Below are positions 27,524 to 36,137 of a DNA stretch of 64,000 nt, in pieces. The notes beneath the pieces are model-generated. The model was given only the letters and a program-made list of their open reading frames with translations. It was not told the DNA's origin and ran no database searches. The position numbers were made by a program, and so were the translations under genes. Position 1 is the stretch's first letter. Each line of letters begins with the position of its first letter. The stretch is from Leuconostoc suionicum. Its GTDB lineage: Bacteria > Bacillota > Bacilli > Lactobacillales > Lactobacillaceae. Where the stretch lies: positions 1,444,501-1,508,500 of the forward strand of contig NZ_CP015247.1 in the NCBI RefSeq assembly GCF_001891125.1. Direction: 5' to 3'.

Positions 27524-28858
27524 CTATTTCTCCCCAAAATCGAATTGTGGTGTGGCTAATTTGAAAAACTTTGTTTGATACAAAAGTATACCTAGTCCAA
27601 TAATTAGCCATGCTATGCCAGTAAATTTGGATGCCATATCCAAACTGACAAAAATCCACAAGCTGACACCGAAGCCAATTAATGGTGAAATCAAATACTT
27701 AATAAATTTCACAGCAGAAAATGTAAAATCCTTAATAAAAAACTTCCAAATAACTGCGCCATTTAAACACATAAAACCAAATAGCGCGCCAAAGCTAACC
27801 AAATTTCCAACAGTTGTCAAATCTAACGACAATGATAATACTAAGGAAACAACGCCAACCAAAATAATAGCGGTCCAGGGTGTGCGATACTTAGGCTTCA
27901 ATTGTCCTAACGCTTTAGGCAATATGCCATCACGCCCCATAGCAAATAAAATTCGAGAAATAGCAGTTTGACACTCTTGTCCACTGGCCAAACCAAATGA
28001 GACAATCATCGTCCATTGAACTAATTGCGTTAACCAAGTACCACCTACTTTATCAAGTATCGTAATGAAAGCTGTGTCAGGATTCAAAGAAGCATAATTT
28101 GGCATGACAAACCCTGCAAAAAGGGCTGTTACAACAAATAACGTTCCTACTAACAGAATGGATAGAATAACCGCTCTACCAACTGAACGTTGTGGATTCG
28201 ATGTTTCTTCCGCTAATGTTGAAATAGCATCAAATCCCAAATAAGAAACAATAACTAAACTTGTTGAGGATAATACTCCAGAAATATGAAATTCTTTGGG
28301 ATTATAAAGTGAAATTGTATTAAATTCAATTGAACCATCAAGTAACAATTTAATTGCACCAATAATGAATGCAATTAATACGAATAACTGTAATCCAAAA
28401 AGAATCCAACTTACTTTAGAAACGAAATCAACACCAATCATATTAATAACAGTATTAATAATGACTAAACCAATAATCCAAACATAGTTGGGTATATTTG
28501 GAAAAAGCGAGGAACCAAAAGAAGCCGAAACCAACATACAAACTGTTGGCAACAAAATGTAATCTAACGTAATTCCCCATCCTGCTATAAATCCAAGCGG
28601 TGCACTAGCCCCCTTTTGAACATAGGTATAGACTGATCCAGCATAAGGAAACTTTCCGGACATAGTAGCATAGCTAAAGCCTGTAAAAAGCATGGCTACC
28701 ATACCAATCAAGTATGCAAGTCCTACCATCCCATGAGCAGGAGCCAAAAAAGATCCGTAATAAGCCATGGGCGCCACAGGAATCATAAATATGATGCCAT
28801 AAATAACTAAATCTTTGGTTGTTAACGTACGCTTTAACGAATTATTATTTTGTTCCAT
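27524..28858 (-). CDS. APC-superfamily amino acid/amine permease
   Basis: 444 residues with about twelve hydrophobic segments and the APC features KDLVIYGIIFMIPVAPMAYYG (TM1) and FLGFDAISTLAEETSNPQRSVGRAV (between TM6 and the following loop). Substrate unknown; the flanking hydrolases hint at an amide, formamide or cyclic amine. Middle gene of the three-gene cluster. Confidence 0.85.
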   Translation of the reverse strand: MEQNNNSLKRTLTTKDLVIYGIIFMIPVAPMAYYGSFLAPAHGMVGLAYLIGMVAMLFTGFSYATMSGKFPYAGSVYTYVQKGASAPLGFIAGWGITLDYILLPTVCMLVSASFGSSLFPNIPNYVWIIGLVIINTVINMIGVDFVSKVSWILFGLQLFVLIAFIIGAIKLLLDGSIEFNTISLYNPKEFHISGVLSSTSLVIVSYLGFDAISTLAEETSNPQRSVGRAVILSILLVGTLFVVTALFAGFVMPNYASLNPDTAFITILDKVGGTWLTQLVQWTMIVSFGLASGQECQTAISRILFAMGRDGILPKALGQLKPKYRTPWTAIILVGVVSLVLSLSLDLTTVGNLVSFGALFGFMCLNGAVIWKFFIKDFTFSAVKFIKYLISPLIGFGVSLWIFVSLDMASKFTGIAWLIIGLGILLYQTKFFKLATPQFDFGEK

Positions 28859-28889
28859 GTACTCAATTCTCCATGCTTTTAGTAATTAG

Positions 28890-29624
28890 TTATGGCAAAT
28901 AAGCAATGACCCTTGTTGGAAACCCTGGAGATTTCTCAAACTTAGGTGTCATAACAGAAATAATTGCGCCAGTAGCAGGTACCTCGTCTAAATGAGTTAA
29001 CATTTCAACCTGATAGTGTCCTGACTGCAAAGCCAATGCCTCAGCCGCAAATCCTCCTGTTGGTTGATTCACAGCAGTGTCCGTATCGTAAGTTTCATGA
29101 CCATTAGCAACTGCATGTCGCGTTTCATAAATATATTCTATTGCTTCAACTGACCATCCTGGATAGTGATTTTGTCCCTCATCATCTGGATTTTCCATTA
29201 ATTTTTGATTAGGCCATCGTTTAGACCAATCTGTCCGCAAGGCAACAAACGCACCTTCCGGTATATTGCCATTTTCCTTTTCCCATTCTTTAATATCATC
29301 AACTGTTAGTGAATAATCTGGGTTTTCCTTAACTACTTCTGATTTATTGATGACAACCAACGGCGCTATCAAATCTTTTAGGGGAATATCAGAAACCCAT
29401 TCTCCGCTTTCAGCTCCAAAATGAATTGGTGGGTCAATGTGCGTAGCATATTGACCCACAAAATTGTACTCTTTAACAAAAAAGCCGTCCTCTTCGCTTG
29501 TAAATATTGTTTTTGCGGAAGCTGCGTTAAAAGCTGGAAAATGAGGTGAAGTTTCCCCAAATTCATGCGATAAATCTACCCATTTTTTCTTTTTTAGTTC
29601 CGTGAGAAATTCTTGAATTAACAT
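28890..29624 (-). CDS. cyclase-family metal-dependent hydrolase (kynurenine formamidase-like fold)
   Basis: 244 residues, MLIQEFLTELKKKKWVDLSHEFGE... with the metal/catalytic motif QYATHIDPPIHFG (family H-x-G-T-H-x-D-x-P-x-H, here A instead of G) and a C-terminal His-Glu pair region (EMLTHLDEVPATGAII). The family includes KynB formamidase and other amide/lactone hydrolases. No kyn genes are in the window, so kynurenine is not implied. ATG has AGGAGA upstream. First gene of the cluster. Confidence 0.8.
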   Translation of the reverse strand: MLIQEFLTELKKKKWVDLSHEFGETSPHFPAFNAASAKTIFTSEEDGFFVKEYNFVGQYATHIDPPIHFGAESGEWVSDIPLKDLIAPLVVINKSEVVKENPDYSLTVDDIKEWEKENGNIPEGAFVALRTDWSKRWPNQKLMENPDDEGQNHYPGWSVEAIEYIYETRHAVANGHETYDTDTAVNQPTGGFAAEALALQSGHYQVEMLTHLDEVPATGAIISVMTPKFEKSPGFPTRVIAYLP

Positions 29625-29693
29625 AAGTAGCCATTCTCCTTATTATATTTAGGAAGTACATTAATTAGTATTTTAATATATTTCTCATCAAAA

Positions 29694-29732
29694 ATACATA
29701 ACAATGTTAGTTTAATTAACATTGTTATGTAT
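29694..29732. repeat. 16-bp perfect inverted repeat upstream of the hydrolase-permease cluster
   Basis: ATACATAACAATGTTA (29694-29709), 7-nt spacer, and its exact complement (29717-29732), with TTTTTTT following on the plus strand. It could be a terminator for the small ORF at 29808, or an operator for the cluster starting at 29624. Confidence 0.6.
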
Positions 29733-29807
29733 TTTTTTAATATATAATATATTTTTTTAATGGCTTAATGAATTAACTTATCACATATACATTAAGTAAC
29801 AATATTT

Positions 29808-29906
29808 TTAACGGTCATTTTTCACATGAACAGGTTGTCCGAAACGTAAAACCTTTTTCAATGAAATACCGATTAACCCAACTGCAGCAATAATTAATAG
29901 TGTCAT
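29808..29906 (-). CDS. 32-residue small membrane protein
   Basis: Reads MTLLIIAAVGLIGISLKKV followed by a basic, polar tail (LRFGQPVHVKNDR). One hydrophobic stretch (residues 2-15) then KK suggests a single-span, N-out/C-in peptide. It has a good GGAG ribosome site 8 nt before the ATG. It lies 94 nt downstream of the pepV stop, after the pepV terminator. No function recognised; it may be a regulatory microprotein or a toxin-like peptide, both unproven. Confidence 0.6.
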   Translation of the reverse strand: MTLLIIAAVGLIGISLKKVLRFGQPVHVKNDR

Positions 29907-29984
29907 AGTTATTTCTCCTTTGTTTGATTGCCCATTATTCTAATCTTTCAATATTAAATTTAAATCAATTAAATGAAAATAAAA

Positions 29985-30003
29985 AACAGCCGAAGCTGTT
30001 TAA
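29985..30003 (-). terminator. pepV terminator
   Basis: Minus strand AAACAGC-TTCG-GCTGTTT then TTTTATTTT, overlapping the pepV stop codon. Confidence 0.8.
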
Positions 30004-31415
30004 TCCAAATTAGTAATTTCTGCAATTGCTTGTGCATAAATCGAAATTGAGCGATACAAATCATCAAGTAGGGCAAATTCATTAACTTGATGCATCGTAT
30101 CTGGTGAGTCAGGGAATAATGCACCATATGCGACACCGCGTTTCATTAAGCGACCATACGTACCGCCACCAATGACTTGATCATGGGCTGGTAAGCCTGT
30201 TTGATCATGATAAACACGCAGAAGCGTCTCTACAATTGGGTCACTTGGTGCAACATAATGAGGAGCTTGTGAATGCCCACCAATAGTGGGCGTTACATCC
30301 CAACCATTTAATTTCGAAGAAAGTCCGGCAACAATTTCGTCAGGTGTGATGCCCTTTGGATAACGGAAATTAAAATTAATAAATGCCTCACCACCATCAA
30401 TAAACTTTTGAATCCCAACATTCATAGACAATGGCCCCATCACATCATCAGTATACTTAACACCAAACTTTTCGCCGACAGTGTCATCATGGGCTGGTGT
30501 TCCTAAATAAGTCAAAAATGATTTGGCTGTGCCACCAAAATCAAAGTCTTGAAGGAAATTTGCTAAATAAGTTCCAGCATTCTCCCCTGTTTCAGGCATT
30601 GCCCCATGAACTTGTTTACCATTTAGAACAAATTTGATAATCTCACCATCAGTTTCAGTTGAACCAGATACCTTTGGATTTTCTACCAAAAATTCTTGGA
30701 ACTCTGTCACAATTTTTTCTGCATGGGATGATTTAACAGTTGCACGAGCAATACCAGGTACCATATTAGTCCGTAATCCGGACTCAAAATCAACCAGCTT
30801 AACAGTACCACCGTTCGTGGCCTCGCCCTTGATGATTACTTGAACATTACCCTTTTCACCGTTAATGATTGGATATTCGGCATCAGGTGAGAAACCGAAT
30901 ACTGGTTCTGGCTCAACTTCAAAATAGCGAGTCATCCCCGTCCAATCATTCTCTTCATCAGTCCCAAAAATCAGACGAACCCGACGCTTCAACGGCACTT
31001 TCAAATCTGACAGAATTTTGAAAGCATAGTAGGCTGACATTCCAGGCCCCTTATCATCTGAAGCACCACGGGCAATAATCTTATCCTCCGTCACAACAGG
31101 CTCAAATGGTTCAGTATCCCAACCCTCACCTGCGGGCATCACATCAACATGAGACAAAATAGCGACATATTCATCAGCATCTTTGGGACCAATTTCAATA
31201 TAGCCCACAATGTTATCAATATTTTTGGTAGTAAAACCATCTCGCTCAGCAATAGCCAACATCTTAACTAAGGCAGCTGTTGGTCCAGGACCTAAAGGTG
31301 CATCAGGCGTTGCTTGTGAATCGTCACGAACAGATTCAACAGCCAATAGGGCTTTTAAATCTTCGACATAGGCTGCTTTACGTTTCTCTGTTTCTTGTTT
31401 CCAATCAACTGTCAT
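30000..31415 (-). CDS. pepV: dipeptidase PepV (M20 family)
   Basis: 471 residues. Zinc ligands and catalytic residues sit in ILSHVDVMPAG, ARGASDDKGPGMSAYYA, and FGTDEENDWTGMT, as in PepV of lactobacilli. It hydrolyses dipeptides in the cytoplasm and supports growth on casein-type peptides. The gene starts after an AAAGG site and has TATAAT at 31449-31454. It is monocistronic. Confidence 0.96.
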   Translation of the reverse strand: MTVDWKQETEKRKAAYVEDLKALLAVESVRDDSQATPDAPLGPGPTAALVKMLAIAERDGFTTKNIDNIVGYIEIGPKDADEYVAILSHVDVMPAGEGWDTEPFEPVVTEDKIIARGASDDKGPGMSAYYAFKILSDLKVPLKRRVRLIFGTDEENDWTGMTRYFEVEPEPVFGFSPDAEYPIINGEKGNVQVIIKGEATNGGTVKLVDFESGLRTNMVPGIARATVKSSHAEKIVTEFQEFLVENPKVSGSTETDGEIIKFVLNGKQVHGAMPETGENAGTYLANFLQDFDFGGTAKSFLTYLGTPAHDDTVGEKFGVKYTDDVMGPLSMNVGIQKFIDGGEAFINFNFRYPKGITPDEIVAGLSSKLNGWDVTPTIGGHSQAPHYVAPSDPIVETLLRVYHDQTGLPAHDQVIGGGTYGRLMKRGVAYGALFPDSPDTMHQVNEFALLDDLYRSISIYAQAIAEITNLD

Positions 31416-31448
31416 ATTTTTTTAACCTTTCTAGTAACTCATAGAGTT

Positions 31449-31478
31449 ATTATACCCTGTTATGGCATTTTTTTCTAA
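31449..31478 (-). promoter_or_regulatory. pepV promoter
   Basis: Minus strand TATAAT with a weak TAGAAA -35 17 nt upstream. Confidence 0.45.
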
Positions 31479-31542
31479 TATTCATGTCAGGAACACGGAT
31501 TAAATAATCAAATTATCCATATACTCTGTCGGGCTATAACCA

Positions 31543-32742
31543 CTATTTTTTAATAATCATGGCTAACTTTCTACGCAATGCATGGTCCGCAGCACAAATA
31601 TATAACCCTTGTCGGCCACGCTTTAATAGGACATTTAGCGCGTTCAGCATAATAGCTTCTTTCTCTTGCTCACTAAATGAATGACCCTTTGTTTGTCGAA
31701 AAGCGGCGTTATCCTCATATTTTTCGGTATGAACCACGATTTTATTTTTTTCTTCATCAAATGTGATACTAGGTCCAATGATCACACCAGCATAATTCAA
31801 ATCAAAACCTTGAATTGTATACACTGATCCTACTTCATTAATTGTTTCTGGCCTCAATGCCCATGGTGTTATACCTGTATCTAACTGGTCCCAAGGTAAT
31901 TTGAAATCATCAACCGTCACATACCAGGTACCGCGATTAACGGTATACGGATAGTCCGTTGTTGCTAACAAACGTGACATTCCTACCCGCTTATTTTGTT
32001 GTTGAATCATTCTGTAGAGATCATTAGCATTGGAAAAAATCTGAAAATCGAATCCGTCAACGAGGCCTAATGTTGAAATTTCTTTATTTTGCGTTAGATT
32101 GTCAATCCATTGAACAACATGCTCATTATTACCTAGCATACGATATTGATTACTTAATTGATAACGCGTTGGTGCGTACTGTGAAACGATTTTTTCCAAC
32201 CTTTGATTAGTCCACATACTTTTGAATTTTAAGACTTGATGGCTATCAAAAACTAAAATGATGACTTGGGCACGTTTGATAATCTCAACCAGTTGGTTGG
32301 TTTGATTAAATTTATTGTAGCGATCAGGTTCAGTCAAGAGTAAATGTGCTTCATCGATTAATACGATATCTGCACGGCGTTGTTCTTTATCCATTTGATG
32401 AATAAAAGTTGTGGGTTTTAGGAACTGTTTCTTTTTTAATTCTTCAGTTTTTCCTGCTAAATCACGATATATTTTCCAAATTTCAGCATGATTGACCAGT
32501 AAGTAGTTATTGGTTTTATAAAGTGCTGACGACTCATTATTTAAAACAGCGCGTTGAAGTTGTTTAAATATTTCAAACAGTACAACACTTTTCCCAGAAC
32601 CAGCGCCGCCTTCAATAATAAATACTTTCTTTTTTTCTTGCTTCAAACCCTGATTTGCAAAGTCAACCACATTTTGAATCAAATGCGCTTGTTCAGTTGA
32701 CAATTTTTCCTCATCAGAGAGAATAAAACTATTTTTTTCCAT
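31543..32742 (-). CDS. DUF2075-family P-loop ATPase/helicase-like protein
   Basis: 399 residues from the ATG at 32742. Walker A in FIIEGGAGSGKSVVLFEIFKQL, Walker B in DIVLIDEAHLLL, SF1-like motifs YQLSNQYRM and GSVYTIQGFDLNYAGVIIGPS, and C-terminal LLKRGRQGLYIC. It resembles the DUF2075 (COG3410) helicase core without fused nuclease domains. These occur in defence-like contexts and alone. No ribosome site precedes this start (in-frame ATG/GTG at 32748 and 32757 are alternatives); it lies alone between pepV and the divergent nnrD. Role unknown. Confidence 0.75.
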   Translation of the reverse strand: MEKNSFILSDEEKLSTEQAHLIQNVVDFANQGLKQEKKKVFIIEGGAGSGKSVVLFEIFKQLQRAVLNNESSALYKTNNYLLVNHAEIWKIYRDLAGKTEELKKKQFLKPTTFIHQMDKEQRRADIVLIDEAHLLLTEPDRYNKFNQTNQLVEIIKRAQVIILVFDSHQVLKFKSMWTNQRLEKIVSQYAPTRYQLSNQYRMLGNNEHVVQWIDNLTQNKEISTLGLVDGFDFQIFSNANDLYRMIQQQNKRVGMSRLLATTDYPYTVNRGTWYVTVDDFKLPWDQLDTGITPWALRPETINEVGSVYTIQGFDLNYAGVIIGPSITFDEEKNKIVVHTEKYEDNAAFRQTKGHSFSEQEKEAIMLNALNVLLKRGRQGLYICAADHALRRKLAMIIKK

Positions 32743-32864
32743 AAACATATTGTACACTATTTACATAATGAGTCGCATAAGAAGTCGCGCTAGATGAGCA
32801 CTCCTATCACCTTCTTTGTGCATTAAACAAAACTATCGTGTAGAATAATGTTAAGGATTAAACT

Positions 32865-33686
32865 ATGAAAACATTAACTGAAGATATTTTATACCGAGTT
32901 ATTAAAAAAAGAGCTAAGGACTCACACAAAGGAACCTATGGCCGTGTTTTAATCATTGGTGGTACGGCACAATTTGGTGGTGCAGTGATTATGAACGCAT
33001 TGGCTGCAGTTAATTCTGGTGCCGGACTAGTAACCGTAGCCACAGATCCATCAAACTTTACCGCTCTACATAGTCACCTACCCGAAGCAATGGTTGTCGA
33101 TTTTAATGAGGATCTAACCGAATACATTAAAAAATCAGACGTTGTTTTAATCGGATCAGGTTTAGGCGATCGTATTGATTTAGTACAACATACCTTCTAT
33201 GCTATTTTGCCACGTCAAATACTCATCGTTGACGGGTCTGCCTTAACTTTAGTTGCTGAACATAAACTAAAGTGGCCAAAATCGCGACTCGTTTTAACAC
33301 CACATCAGATGGAGTGGCAACGCCTAAGTGGTGTGACTATCAATGAACAAGCTTTTGAAGCGTTTAATATGCTAGCGCAACAAAGAATGAATGTTGAACC
33401 GATTTTAGTTTTAAAACAACATCATACTCAAATTTATACCAATGACTGCGCTTTTGAAATACCTGTTGGTGGACCTTATCAGGCCACAGGAGGCATGGGT
33501 GACACACTCGCCGGAATGATTGCTGGATTTACGGCACAGTTTATGTTGTCATTTTCCGAAGCAATTTTAGCAGCGGTCTATGCCCACTCTGCTATCGCTG
33601 ATGAACTAGCTGAAACCCGCTACATCACATTACCCACAGAAATTAGTGCCTCAATACCTGAATTTATGCATCGATATGCTCGGTAA
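32865..33686 (+). CDS. nnrD: ADP/ATP-dependent NAD(P)H-hydrate dehydratase
   Basis: 273 residues of the YjeF C-terminal/ribokinase-like family: KGTYGRVLIIGGTAQFGGAVIMNALAAVNSGAGLVTVAT, ..LTPHQMEW and the nucleotide-binding GGMGDTLAGMIAGF. It repairs hydrated NADH/NADPH (NADHX). No epimerase (NnrE) domain is fused. ATG follows AAGGATT. Confidence 0.93.
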   Translation: MKTLTEDILYRVIKKRAKDSHKGTYGRVLIIGGTAQFGGAVIMNALAAVNSGAGLVTVATDPSNFTALHSHLPEAMVVDFNEDLTEYIKKSDVVLIGSGLGDRIDLVQHTFYAILPRQILIVDGSALTLVAEHKLKWPKSRLVLTPHQMEWQRLSGVTINEQAFEAFNMLAQQRMNVEPILVLKQHHTQIYTNDCAFEIPVGGPYQATGGMGDTLAGMIAGFTAQFMLSFSEAILAAVYAHSAIADELAETRYITLPTEISASIPEFMHRYAR

Positions 33687-33743
33687 TAAATGAAAACTAA
33701 CAGTATGTTAAAATAATTATATAACTCTCAGGGGGACGAAAAT

Positions 33744-34562
33744 TTGAAATTTATCTCATGGAATATTGATTCCATCAATGCTGCAGTTGAACACAAAAGT
33801 GTCCGTGGTGAAATGACTTGGAGCACATTAAACGAAATTGCGACCATACGCCCTGACGTTTTTGCCATTCAAGAAACAAAATTAAAATCAACGGGATTAA
33901 CTAAAAAACAAGCGACAGCCATTGCAGAACTTTTCCCAGAATATCATTTGTATGTAAATTCTAGTACTGCGCGCTCTGGCTACTCTGGCACGATGGTACT
34001 TTCAAAAGTGGAACCCACTCAGGTGGAATATCCTACCATTGGTGCGCCGGGTCCAATGGATTTAGAGGGACGCATTATTACCTTAGAATTTCCAACTTTT
34101 TTCCTATCAACTGTTTATACACCTAATTCAGGAAGCTCGTTGATACGTCTACCTGAACGTGGTGAGTGGGATGATAAATATCGTGAATATATCAAGAGCC
34201 TAGACGCTACCAAACCAGTTATTTTTAGTGGTGATATGAACGTCGCGCACCAAGAAATTGATTTGAAAAACCCAAAAACAAATCGACATTCTGCTGGCTT
34301 TACTGACCAGGAACGTGAAAAGTTTTCAGCACTATTAGATGCTGGATTTACAGACACTTTTCGATCATTAAATCCAGACACACCAAGTGTTTATACTTGG
34401 TGGGCACAAATCAGTAAAACAAGTAAGATCAATAATTCTGGTTGGCGAATTGATTACTATTTGGTTAGTGATCGAATCGCTGAAAATGTCACAGAGTCCT
34501 GCGTTATAGATACCGGTGCGCGTCAGGACCACGCACCGATTCTTCTCGAAATTAATGTATAA
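33744..34562 (+). CDS. exoA: exodeoxyribonuclease III
   Basis: 272 residues starting from TTG (KFISWNIDSINAAVEHK) behind a strong GGGGGA site; ATG alternatives do not align. ETKLK, GDMNVAH, and DHAPILLE carry the metal and catalytic Glu/Asp/His of the Exo III/AP-endonuclease family, which cuts AP sites and degrades 3' ends in base-excision repair. Confidence 0.95.
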   Translation: MKFISWNIDSINAAVEHKSVRGEMTWSTLNEIATIRPDVFAIQETKLKSTGLTKKQATAIAELFPEYHLYVNSSTARSGYSGTMVLSKVEPTQVEYPTIGAPGPMDLEGRIITLEFPTFFLSTVYTPNSGSSLIRLPERGEWDDKYREYIKSLDATKPVIFSGDMNVAHQEIDLKNPKTNRHSAGFTDQEREKFSALLDAGFTDTFRSLNPDTPSVYTWWAQISKTSKINNSGWRIDYYLVSDRIAENVTESCVIDTGARQDHAPILLEINV

Positions 34563-34599
34563 ATAAAAAGCCATGCATAAATTGCACGGCTTTTTATTT
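34561..34599. terminator. bidirectional terminator between exoA and dnaQ-like gene
   Basis: Near-perfect AAATAAAAAGCC..TGC arms (one mismatch) against GCA.GGCTTTTTATTT, overlapping the exoA stop and just before the convergent stop at 34598. Confidence 0.8.
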
Positions 34600-35131
34600 A
34601 TTTATTTTTAACGTATGGCTTAAGTACTTCTACTCCAAAATGATTAGATTCATAAATTAAGATATTGGCTGCAGCTACTGCATCATCAAGCGCATTATGG
34701 TGATGATCCAACGTAATCCCTAAATTACCGGCAACAGTGCTTAACTTATGATTTTCGAAATTTGGAAATAATTTGCGGCTAGTTTGAACTGTATCCAACA
34801 ACAAATAATGCGGTTCATCAATATCGTAATATTGCAATGTTCCTTTCAAAATACCATTATCAAATGATGCGTTGTGAGCCACCACTAATTTATTTTCTGT
34901 GAAAAAAGGTGAAATTGTTTGCCAAACTTCGGGAAACTTTGGCGCGTCAGCTACATCTTGTCGATGAAGACCATGGATAGCTGTGTTATACGAGCTAAAC
35001 GTTGTTTCCGGCTTGATTAATGAATAAAATTTATCAACTACTTGGTTATCACGCACAACCGCTAAGGCAATAGAAACTGCTGAATGCTTTTCACGGTTTG
35101 CTGTTTCAAAATCCATTGCTACAAAATTCAT
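34598..35131 (-). CDS. DnaQ-like 3'-5' exonuclease
   Basis: 177 residues of the DEDDh fold: FVAMDFETANREK, AHNASFDNGIL, and LDHHHNALDDAVAAANIL contain the acidic residues and the general-base His. Similar to the stand-alone epsilon/PolC-type exonucleases of lactobacilli; could proofread, or process RNA or DNA ends. It is not fused to PolC or UvrC domains. Downstream of a GNAT gene with 2 bp spacing. Confidence 0.85.
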   Translation of the reverse strand: MNFVAMDFETANREKHSAVSIALAVVRDNQVVDKFYSLIKPETTFSSYNTAIHGLHRQDVADAPKFPEVWQTISPFFTENKLVVAHNASFDNGILKGTLQYYDIDEPHYLLLDTVQTSRKLFPNFENHKLSTVAGNLGITLDHHHNALDDAVAAANILIYESNHFGVEVLKPYVKNK

Positions 35132-35133
35132 AG

Positions 35134-35622
35134 TTATAACTCCAAGATCATTCTTTGTAACTCTGTATCACGCCCATTTGGTAACGTAAAGTGCTCTTTT
35201 TCACCAATACTTAAGAACCCGTATTTCTGATAAATATGCACGGCGATGTCATTATCAATTTGTACATCTAGCCATACCTTTGATAGCCCATTAAATTTGG
35301 CCCAATCCAGAAGTGCTCGCATTAAATCCTGACCAAGACCAGCACCGTGAAATTGTTTCAAAATAGCCACACCGATTTCTTCATTTTCGATAGATCCTAT
35401 TCCAACTGGTAATGATTGTTCCCCTTGTTCAGCAATTAACAACAAAGTAATCGCCGGTGCGTCGTTTTTTACAGGTATTTCATCACCATCACGCATACTT
35501 GCGATCAAAAATGTATCTGTTTCCGCCATTAATGCTTGAATTAATTGTTGCCATTCAGCAGCTCTGGCTAAGCTGGCTTCCTCTAAGCTGAACGCAATCG
35601 GTTGGCTCATATCAAATGTCAT
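35134..35622 (-). CDS. GNAT family N-acetyltransferase
   Basis: 162 residues with the acetyl-CoA loop QFHGAGLGQDLMRALLDWA and the C-terminal GNAT pattern VWLDVQIDNDIAVHIYQKYGFLSIGEKEHF. Probably acts on a small amine or protein terminus; substrate unknown. It overlaps tsaE by four bases. Confidence 0.75.
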   Translation of the reverse strand: MTFDMSQPIAFSLEEASLARAAEWQQLIQALMAETDTFLIASMRDGDEIPVKNDAPAITLLLIAEQGEQSLPVGIGSIENEEIGVAILKQFHGAGLGQDLMRALLDWAKFNGLSKVWLDVQIDNDIAVHIYQKYGFLSIGEKEHFTLPNGRDTELQRMILEL

Positions 35623-36068
35623 AGTTTTTCCTCAATTTCAATAACTGAACCAACACCTGCGATACTTATTGTTCGTTCGTTATCATCCTCACCTCGAGTA
35701 AATGTGATGTCCAATCGATTATTTGGCAACAAATCATTCATATATTGCGGCCACTCAATAAGCGTTACACCATCCGTACCGATAAAATCCTCGAATCCTT
35801 GATTAGCAGCACCTGTCATTTCCAACCGATAAGCATCAAAATGATAAATAGGAAAATCGCGCGCTGTGTAAGTATTCATAATATTAAATGTTGGACTCTT
35901 AACCCGTGACTTTACCCCTAAAGCGCGTGAAAACCCTTGGGTAAAGGTAGTTTTGCCCGCCCCTAAATCACCATTCAACGTGATCACTAAACCAGGATAG
36001 ACAAATGACGCTATTCTACTAGCTAAACTTTGAGTTTGTTCAAAATTGTTTGTTAAAAATTCTTTCAT
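35619..36068 (-). CDS. tsaE: tRNA t6A biosynthesis ATPase TsaE
   Basis: 149 residues, Walker A GDLGAGKTTFTQGFSRAL, and the HFDAYRL metal motif of YjeE/TsaE. It assists TsaB/TsaD in making N6-threonylcarbamoyladenosine in tRNA. There is no ribosome site; an extended -10 (TGCTATAAT) ends 6 nt before the ATG, so the mRNA may be leaderless. It opens a tsaE-GNAT-exonuclease unit. Confidence 0.95.
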   Translation of the reverse strand: MKEFLTNNFEQTQSLASRIASFVYPGLVITLNGDLGAGKTTFTQGFSRALGVKSRVKSPTFNIMNTYTARDFPIYHFDAYRLEMTGAANQGFEDFIGTDGVTLIEWPQYMNDLLPNNRLDITFTRGEDDNERTISIAGVGSVIEIEEKL

Positions 36069-36074
36069 TGTTTT

Positions 36075-36083
36075 ATTATAGCA
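36075..36083 (-). promoter_or_regulatory. extended -10 promoter of tsaE, likely leaderless
   Basis: Minus-strand TGCTATAAT at 36083-36075. Expected transcription start coincides with the ATG at 36068. Confidence 0.55.
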
Positions 36084-36137
36084 CGAGAGAATTGGTAAGA
36101 TTAAATCGAAATATATTTACTTTTTTGAGTTCATACA

